Of a stretch of 64,000 nucleotides of DNA, positions 59,401-64,000 are shown piece after piece. The position numbers and the translations under genes were made by a program. Source of the stretch: Lumnitzera littorea (lineage: Eukaryota > Streptophyta > Magnoliopsida > Myrtales > Combretaceae); the NCBI GenBank assembly GCA_024138015.1, contig JAMXBB010000003.1, positions 70,838,468 through 70,902,467 on the forward strand, read 5' to 3'. The notes beneath the pieces were generated by a model. The model was given only the letters and a program-made list of their open reading frames with translations, was not told the DNA's origin and made no database searches. The stretch's first letter is position 1, and each line of letters starts with the position of its first letter.

Positions 59401-60923
59401 TCCCTATGGCTAAAGACAAAGTGCAAGTGTTTCTAGAAGGGAAGAAGTGATGTTGAAGCAACCAAACAACAGTAACTTCTTGATGTAGAAACATGGATCC
59501 CAAAAGGATACAGCATTTCTAAAATTTGGGTAATTAGAGGTAAAGAAAACTCATCCAGGAGAGTCCCATGCATAGACAATTTGTATTTCAGAAACTCTAA
59601 AGCTGTCAACACACAAAATGATGGTGTACAAAAGCACTTAGTAGTTTGCCAACTGAGGAATTCTGTTGTTCATCCAATTCAAAAATTTCAGAGTCCATGG
59701 ATTAACCATGAATCAGAATGAGGCAATAGTATAAGGCAGAATAGCATTAAACTAAATGGAAAGAGGATCGTTGTATGATTTTCTTTTAAAACCAAAAATT
59801 AGATATTCTTCAGAAAATAGTAGGGCCAGCACAGACAAGAGATTTATAAAGTGCTCACAAGCTCATCAGCACGATCAGACAGAACAAGAAGCTGTGAACC
59901 ATTGCGAACAGCTTCATCAGCAGCTTCACAAAGTTTGTCCAATGTTCTCTCTAGAGAACCCTCCAAGCCTCTACGTATGTCAAAAAATGTAGGTAGAATT
60001 CGGGGTTTTAAAATCGGGTCCTTCAGCAGCTCCTCTAGCTCTCCTTCATTTAGCACAGGGCTAGATAAACTAACCTGTTCCAACATAATGAAACAACTAG
60101 GTACTAAAGAAATCATGGGGGACGGAGTTGTTATCAATGAATTGCAATAAACTCAAAAGCTTAATCAAAATGAAAGGAAATTGCTAACAAACCTGTGAAG
60201 CATTTTCTGGTCCAACCTCCAGTATGTTTCCTCGCTTCCCAATATTCACTTCAAGAGACATCACTAATCCTTCTCTAAGAGGATCAATAGCTGGATTTGT
60301 GACCTGAAAATTCACAACTATTGAATAAAATTAATCAACTACAGGACAGTGAATTATGTGAAATCACATGTTGCAGTCTGCAAACTTCTTTAACAAATAC
60401 AGAGAGCATGCTATTAGATCTTGAGGATGAATTTTAGCCAAAATGGTTTTTCTTTCTATGATTAAAAACTAGAAAGGATTCAGGTATCGGTTATCTTAAG
60501 AAGCTTTTGTAGCAAATAGGGCTCATCGGAAACACTCTCACTCATCTCATTTTGTCAGTTCTGGAACTAGTTAAAGTAGACATACACTGATATTCTATGT
60601 TATCAAGAAAATAAACTTGATACTCTATTTTGCAAAATGAAGCAAAGGTTTTGCATCCACATTGTCAAACAATTACAAATAAAACAATCTTAACTTTTAG
60701 ATCTTATTATTGTTATATGATATTGCTTTGATCTTCATTATTGCTATCACTAGTGTTCTGAACCTGTGCAAATCGTTGCTTAAAGTAATCATAGAGCATG
60801 TGTGGCTTCTGAGACAACACAGCCAATGGAGTGTCATCCCCCATGCAAAATGTAGGCTCCTTGCCCTGAGCAGCCATTGCCTCAATAACCATCTGAACAT
60901 CCTCACTAGAGTAGCCAAATGCC
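39827..60923 (-). CDS. GLU1: Ferredoxin-dependent glutamate synthase, 3' part (24 exons)
   Basis: Plastid enzyme making two glutamates from glutamine and 2-oxoglutarate with electrons from reduced ferredoxin; key in nitrogen and photorespiratory ammonium assimilation. Exons in transcript order: 60764-60923, 60193-60303, 59859-60074, 59092-59249, 58833-58962, 57410-57468, 57155-57260, 56626-56722, 56259-56374, 55946-56143, 55714-55824, 55395-55634, 55217-55315, 45129-45224, 44839-45036, 44636-44710, 44301-44429, 44117-44215, 43031-43173, 42853-42946, 41856-42094, 41706-41784, 41105-41188, 39827-39988. All borders are GT-AG and phases agree, giving 1,065 residues without a stop. The protein ends GEVTLQSA with no NADH-binding region, so it is the Fd type, not NADH-GOGAT. 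The N-terminal glutaminase exons (about one third) are not between 60,924 and 64,000 and must lie further right. No inactivating change seen. Confidence 0.95.
44636..56722 (-). CDS. GLU1: Fd-GOGAT exons for the FMN/3Fe-4S synthase domain
   Basis: Nine exons encode residues 314-723 of the visible part. Recognisable blocks: FIQFRPGGEYHGNNPEMSK, VLRDLLEFKSERAPIP (the Fd-GOGAT-specific loop region thought to contact ferredoxin), CTGGMSLGAISRETHE, GGKSNSGEGGE, GAKPGEGGQLPGKKVS, SPPPHHDIYSIEDL, KLVAEAGIGTVASGVAKG, QISGHDGGTGASP, ILRVDGGLKSGVDV, ADEYGFGS. The three cluster cysteines are at residues 680, 686 and 691 (C-x5-C-x4-C in GCVMARICHTNNCPVG; codons at 44,893-44,895, 44,875-44,877 and 44,860-44,862), the spacing known from cyanobacterial FdGltS. 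The 10-kb transposon-filled intron falls between GNADIIQ and ISGHDGG. Confidence 0.94.
44711..44838 (-). other. Short intron with a G12 run next to the acceptor
   Basis: The 128-bp intron between two GOGAT exons ends, on the minus strand, with a T-rich tract, then twelve G (44,720-44,731), then TGGCATCAG. The pyrimidine tract is therefore separated from the 3' splice AG by a G run. Confidence 0.8.
46450..49490 (-). mobile_element. LINE (L1-type) remnant lacking its reverse transcriptase
   Basis: Minus strand. ORF1: a DUF4283-like domain at about 48,720-48,400 (GYFLGKGLSFLSVHKLAFAR, LGQPWFF, LSIWVRLWDTP) and a CCHC knuckle near 48.2-48.15 kb (CSKCRVFGHFTAKC). ORF2: endonuclease pieces from about 47.5 kb (LIHC.ISSP, VTLVYAANMVAERVSLWNNL, MVIGEFNECQSIEEIGGMDH, RISDHCPLVVHL), then the linker KSRETWLRLGDKNSAFFF and SIKGLDGSTICGKEH near 46.5 kb. 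The expected reverse transcriptase does not follow. Frameshifts are present. The presumed 5' end lies near an A/T-run at about 49.5 kb. Confidence 0.8.
49807..49930. repeat. Perfect 31-bp inverted repeat
   Basis: 49,807-49,837 (AAGGACAGCAAGTTAACCAC...) is the exact reverse complement of 49,900-49,930, with a 62-base spacer. It lies inside the copia RNase H remnant and replaces the expected RNase H residues at one arm. Confidence 0.93.
50615..50701. repeat. Small foldback in copia RT
   Basis: Arms 50,615-50,636 and 50,680-50,701 are 22 bases long with two mismatches (TTTAAATAAxGAATCAAxATTT), with a 43-base loop. Copia RT similarity is interrupted here, so it may be a tiny MITE or part of one. 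Confidence 0.65.
51044..51693. mobile_element. hAT-like MITE
   Basis: About 650 bp, AT-rich, non-coding. Left end ACCCTTATTTGTTTCAAGGAAAA and right end (reverse complement) CCCTGTTTGTTTTAGGAAAA are imperfect terminal inverted repeats. CCTTAAAG (51,036-51,043) and CCTTAAGT (51,694-51,701) are a likely decayed 8-bp target duplication. It interrupts the copia polyprotein between integrase and RT. The GGCCCTGTTTG start is common in plant hAT MITEs. Confidence 0.62.
54325..54800 (-). repeat. Tandem copies of copia LTR edge plus primer-binding site
   Basis: A block with CATCTTGxTGGGTTC, TGTGATGAAAAGAAGG and CTAACACCAT.AGCAA occurs twice, 220 bases apart (from about 54,334 and 54,554). On the minus strand each copy contains a PBS-like TGGTGTTAGA(G/A)C beside LTR-like sequence (TGAATGAATAAAAGTCC or its variant). 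Confidence 0.62.
57155..60923 (-). CDS. GLU1: Fd-GOGAT exons for the central domain
   Basis: Seven exons encode residues 1-313 of the part visible here. They include AFGYSSEDVQMVIEAMAAQ, EPTFCMGDDTPLAVLS and MLYDYFKQRFAQ (first exon), TNPAIDPLREGLVMSLE, SSPVLNEGELEELLKDP, QLLVLSDRADEL, SASIVADTAQCFSTHQFAC, GYGASAVCPYLALET across a phase-2 junction, and ILSKMGISLLASYCGAQIF. This domain connects the glutaminase half with the synthase half; in known structures it is structural rather than catalytic. The 59-bp exon at 57,410-57,468 is the smallest. The first exon starts with one base of a split codon, so an upstream exon is required. Confidence 0.93.
57921..57948 (-). repeat. Intronic CCCCA run (G-rich on the gene strand)
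   Basis: CCCACCCCACCCCACCCCAC followed by eight C; on the transcribed message this is a series of G4 blocks separated by single U. It lies within the 1.36-kb intron 57,469-58,832 and could form a G-quadruplex. Confidence 0.8.
58075..58464 (+). other. Unassigned 129-codon frame antisense in a GOGAT intron
   Basis: An open frame on the plus strand within intron 57,469-58,832, with no domain that I recognise. It is rich in Lys/Arg/Pro (GGRKPPRPFQQVYRM). It is followed by T-rich sequence with a GTTATTAATACATTA stretch that looks like a 3' UTR. It could be a small retrocopied or captured exon, or chance. No start context or splice support. Confidence 0.25.
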
Positions 60924-61160
60924 CTGGCAGTCAAAAGATTCGATAAGCTGAAGATGAAGTTCACATCAGAAAATATGTTCCAAGCAAACAACTGGATTTA
61001 TCAGAAGCTTCAACTACAAGCCAAATGACAGAAACATATGCTAACGACCATACAAGCATGGTCATACAGATATTGATATCCAGACCTTTTACATGTGAAA
61101 AAGTTCTAACAAATCAACTCAACTCATGGATAGAGAAACTAAATAATTCGTATCTGTTTT

Positions 61161-61402
61161 GACCATTATTCACCGAGAGACTCAAAGAGACCTTCTTTAG
61201 ATAAGAGGCACTGCATCATGAAGCATGACAAATTTTCTTACAAACCAAGCAACCTTTATTTTATTTTTTTGAAAGAGAAATTCCACAGTGCGAGTCCACA
61301 GGCATCTAATTTGATTACTATTCATTAAGAGACTCCAAAGAGATCTTCATTCGATAAGACACACTGCATCACAAAGCACAATGAATTTTCTTATAGACCC
61401 CT
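61161..61402. repeat. Diverged direct repeat in intron
   Basis: About 61,161-61,247 and 61,313-61,400 share the order ATTATTCA / AGAGACTC / AAAGAGA / GATAAGA / CACTGCATCA / AATTTTCTTA, about 152 bases apart. Confidence 0.7.
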
Positions 61403-62098
61403 TTTCTTTGACAGCTCAGTCACTTCGCCAAATGAAATAAAAGAGAAATGGAATAGAGATTATTAGGGAATGGAATAAACATGTAAAAGGCTATGAATGT
61501 TTATTATGTTGTTTAGTTGGTACATTTGAACTGGTATTATTTTGTTTAGTTTAGAGAATACCAAGATGAATAAAGTTGTAATAGCTCATTGAAAGTACCA
61601 AACTAACCCTATCGTTTTCATCAGTCTCTTCCATTATGACCAATTGGAAACCCTAGCCCATAAAATTACATTATGGTTATGTCATCAAGTATGCAAGGGT
61701 GCTACACAGCAGATCAAAAATTAAAGAAGATGATATTTGGGAAAAAAATAAATCGAGATGGCTCTAAAAGAAGAAGAAATTAGAAACCACCAATTGATTA
61801 AAGGGATTGTCGCCGAAGAAGAAACAAAACCATCCATCAACAACAATGCTAATTGAAGAAGAATTTAGAGCTTTCTTGAAGAAATTTGAGCTCCTTCCTT
61901 TTTCGATCTCACTTTCAAACTCCTTCCTTTAAAGCTCTTGTCGGTCTCACTCTCACCATCAACGTCGTCTTTACGTATATGCGTCAATTCTTAGCTACTT
62001 CAAGGTGGTGTTGGGGAATCGTGTACAAGGTGATTATGGAGCCCCTTGGGATCGGATCAAGCCACAACCCAGTAACAGTGCGTTTCAGCTAGTGGTGT

Positions 62099-62101
<3 letters not shown>

Positions 62102-62141
<40 letters not shown>
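62102..62141. repeat. (GA)20 microsatellite
   Basis: An uninterrupted GA run of about 40 bases inside the GOGAT intron, likely length-variable. Confidence 0.95.
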
Positions 62142-62143
<2 letters not shown>

Positions 62144-64000
62144 AGATGAAGAAGAAGAGTTTGGTTTTGATAGATGAAGGGTAAAAGTTGCCATTTGTCA
62201 ATTTAAATGAGGGTAGAGTCAAAATAAAAGAGGTGTATTGGGAAAGGAATCAAGATTCCTTGGCTCTTCTTACTAATCCTAATGCAAAGATTAGAGGTAA
62301 TTGCCATTCCATAGAATTCAAATTACATGGTGAAAAAAAGCAAGTGAATGATGTGACAAGGGTGTTATAAGGAATAAGAGGGGAATGGAATCGTTACTCT
62401 CCCCAAGTAAATATGCTGCCAGAGATATGTCAAGCCACTCCATAGGCTAAGCATCAATGGCAGGTGAAAATCATAAGTTGGCATCATGCCATAATACAAC
62501 AACATGGATTCAAAACCTTACTTTCTGCATTCAAATTCAACCTTACAAAATGGACATAAGCCCATTAGCTGAAATTTCCACATAATCTCCTAGCCCCTTC
62601 AACCATCAGTTTTGTACAAGAAAGTCAATTGCAAATAATAAACATGAAATGTGGAAAGAGGGTAAACATGGAATTTACAAGGAATTCAAATCTTTGACTG
62701 AATATTATTGCTGCTACAACAGCGTGCACTAACTTCAGTATAACTGTATTCAGATAAATGCCAAAAAAATTGATTATACAAATCCTCAATTGAAAATAGA
62801 AAGGTGTATTAATGGATTTCTGTCATTCTACCAATAAATAATCACATGTAGAGCTCCATTCTTCAAGTTCCATTCAAATGTAATATGCATTCTCATCATG
62901 TTATTAATTCATTCTTCCATCTCTTCGGCCCTCAATAGCAAACATGATAAGGTGAAAGGAGAGGTTCTAGCCCTCATTTCTTTTGAAATGATTTTAAGCT
63001 GACCAGTTGGAATGATCCATGAATGAAGCCTTGCTAAATCCTATAAGCAATTGAAGATTAAGAGAACAAGAATATATGACAGGAGCTTTTCTTTGCTTCC
63101 CGTATAAATCTGGTTCTACGAAAATGAATTGCCTTAAAAGATCTGGTACTAGAAAATCAAAAATTATTATTAATAATCTTATTATAAGTATGGTCTTATT
63201 AACAGGCATTCCACAGCACTTGTCAGGGGCCCAGAAAAGAAAGTACATGAAAAGTTGCAGTTTTTCTCTAGCCTGTTGACAAGTGCACACGAGGCACTCG
63301 TTAATTTTTTCCTCATAGTTGTTATAATAAATATGCACAAACTTTTCTCTACAGATTTTTTTGTAGCAATCTCAGAACACAGTGAAAATGTAAGCATCTA
63401 ACGCTGGCACGACATGCTACTGAAGTAATGAATATTAATATCTATAATGAAGCAAGATGATGCAAGTTCAGCCCTAAAGGGTAACAACATTTACCACAGG
63501 GGAACCTAGAAGTTCAATTGTCACACATTTAGAGGAGATAAAGGTAGGTAAACCCTGGTATACTTAGCAGGCATTACATCTTCCATCTCCTTCTCCAAGA
63601 AGCACAATTTATCAATTCCAACTAGAACCTCTTAAGCCTAGACATTCTTCATTTACCAAAACTCTTTCTCAAAATCAAAACAGAAATTACCATTGGTTCT
63701 TCAATTACACACCTTCAGTCCTAAATGCCCTGCTTCTATAGCAAGTTGCATTATCAAATTAACAAAAAATAAGCCTTGAAATAATGTTCAATAGGTTACC
63801 CTTTCTTTTTTTTGCAATTTGTATAGTACAACAACAAATTCCTTAGTGAACTCCTAATTTTTCCCCTGTAACATTGAGATTTACAGAGACTAAAGAAAAG
63901 AAAATTTCTTTGAGTTTGAATAACACAAGTAGTTTCCAGAGAATTAACTGGAGAGGGTTGGGATGACACTTTCACACACATCATTTAATGATGATAATTG

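Larger units (their letters stand above)
60924..64000 (-). other. 5'-ward GOGAT intron, open at the window edge
   Basis: No further GOGAT exon was found to the right of the acceptor (CTGCCAG at 60,924-60,930), so at least 3.08 kb of intron is present. It holds a diverged direct repeat (61.16-61.40 kb), a probable unclassified AT-rich insertion (about 61.45-62.42 kb, with GAATGGAAT words near both ends) and a (GA)n run. Frames here on either strand have no recognisable domain. Confidence 0.65.

Noticed and set aside
39827..60923. NADH-dependent glutamate synthase as the gene's identity
   Set aside because: The protein stops after GEVTLQSA, right after the alpha-type C-terminal domain; NADH-GOGAT would continue into a beta region with NAD(P)H and FAD binding. 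The exon sequences also fit the Fd type throughout.
60924..64000. Possible upstream GOGAT exons
   Set aside because: Minus-strand frames (for example 63,338-62,994) were read for the expected upstream residues of the glutaminase and early central domain; none match, so the interval is treated as intron.
1..64000. CRISPR arrays, tRNA or rRNA genes, bacterial operons
   Set aside because: No regular short repeats with spacers, no cloverleaf-like sequences with A/B boxes noticed, and the gene structure is clearly eukaryotic.

Overview
The window looks like nuclear DNA of a flowering plant, most likely a dicot. It is AT-rich, has one long intron-split housekeeping gene, and is otherwise filled with decayed LTR retrotransposons, a LINE, MITE-like elements and broken pieces of captured host genes. 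There is no bacterial-style operon, rRNA, tRNA or CRISPR array.

Right third (39.8 kb to the right edge, minus strand): the 3' two thirds of a ferredoxin-dependent glutamate synthase gene (Fd-GOGAT, GLU1-like). Twenty-four coding exons were placed by hand with GT-AG borders and consistent phases. They encode 1,065 residues: the end of the central domain, the FMN/3Fe-4S synthase domain and the C-terminal domain up to the stop. The N-terminal glutamine amidotransferase exons lie beyond 64,000. One intron (45,225-55,216, about 10 kb) holds a broken LINE, a decayed Ty1/copia element and a hAT-like MITE.

Middle (32.7-39.0 kb, minus strand): a decayed Ty3/gypsy chromovirus pol, split inside its reverse transcriptase by a 3.1-kb solo LTR with a perfect CCTCC target duplication.

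Left-centre (about 9-31 kb, minus strand): one old Tat-lineage Ty3/gypsy element in pieces. Its gag, protease, protease-RT linker, RT, RNase H and integrase occur in the right order, separated by three later insertions: an LTR-like unit of about 4.6 kb (26,353 to about 30,945), a complete non-autonomous LTR element (20,493-25,224, target duplication ACATA), and a 4.0-kb solo LTR-like unit (15,547-19,544, target duplication ATGGG).

Left end (0-9 kb): Tat-type LTR fragments; a plus-strand plant-mobile-domain pseudogene; and, side by side on the minus strand, fragments of two unrelated host genes, a class II trehalose-phosphate synthase (phosphatase domain) and BIG (the UBR4-like giant protein). 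This looks like gene-fragment capture by a mobile element.

Only the glutamate synthase gene appears functional. Domain identities come from reading translations against remembered family features; no database search was possible.
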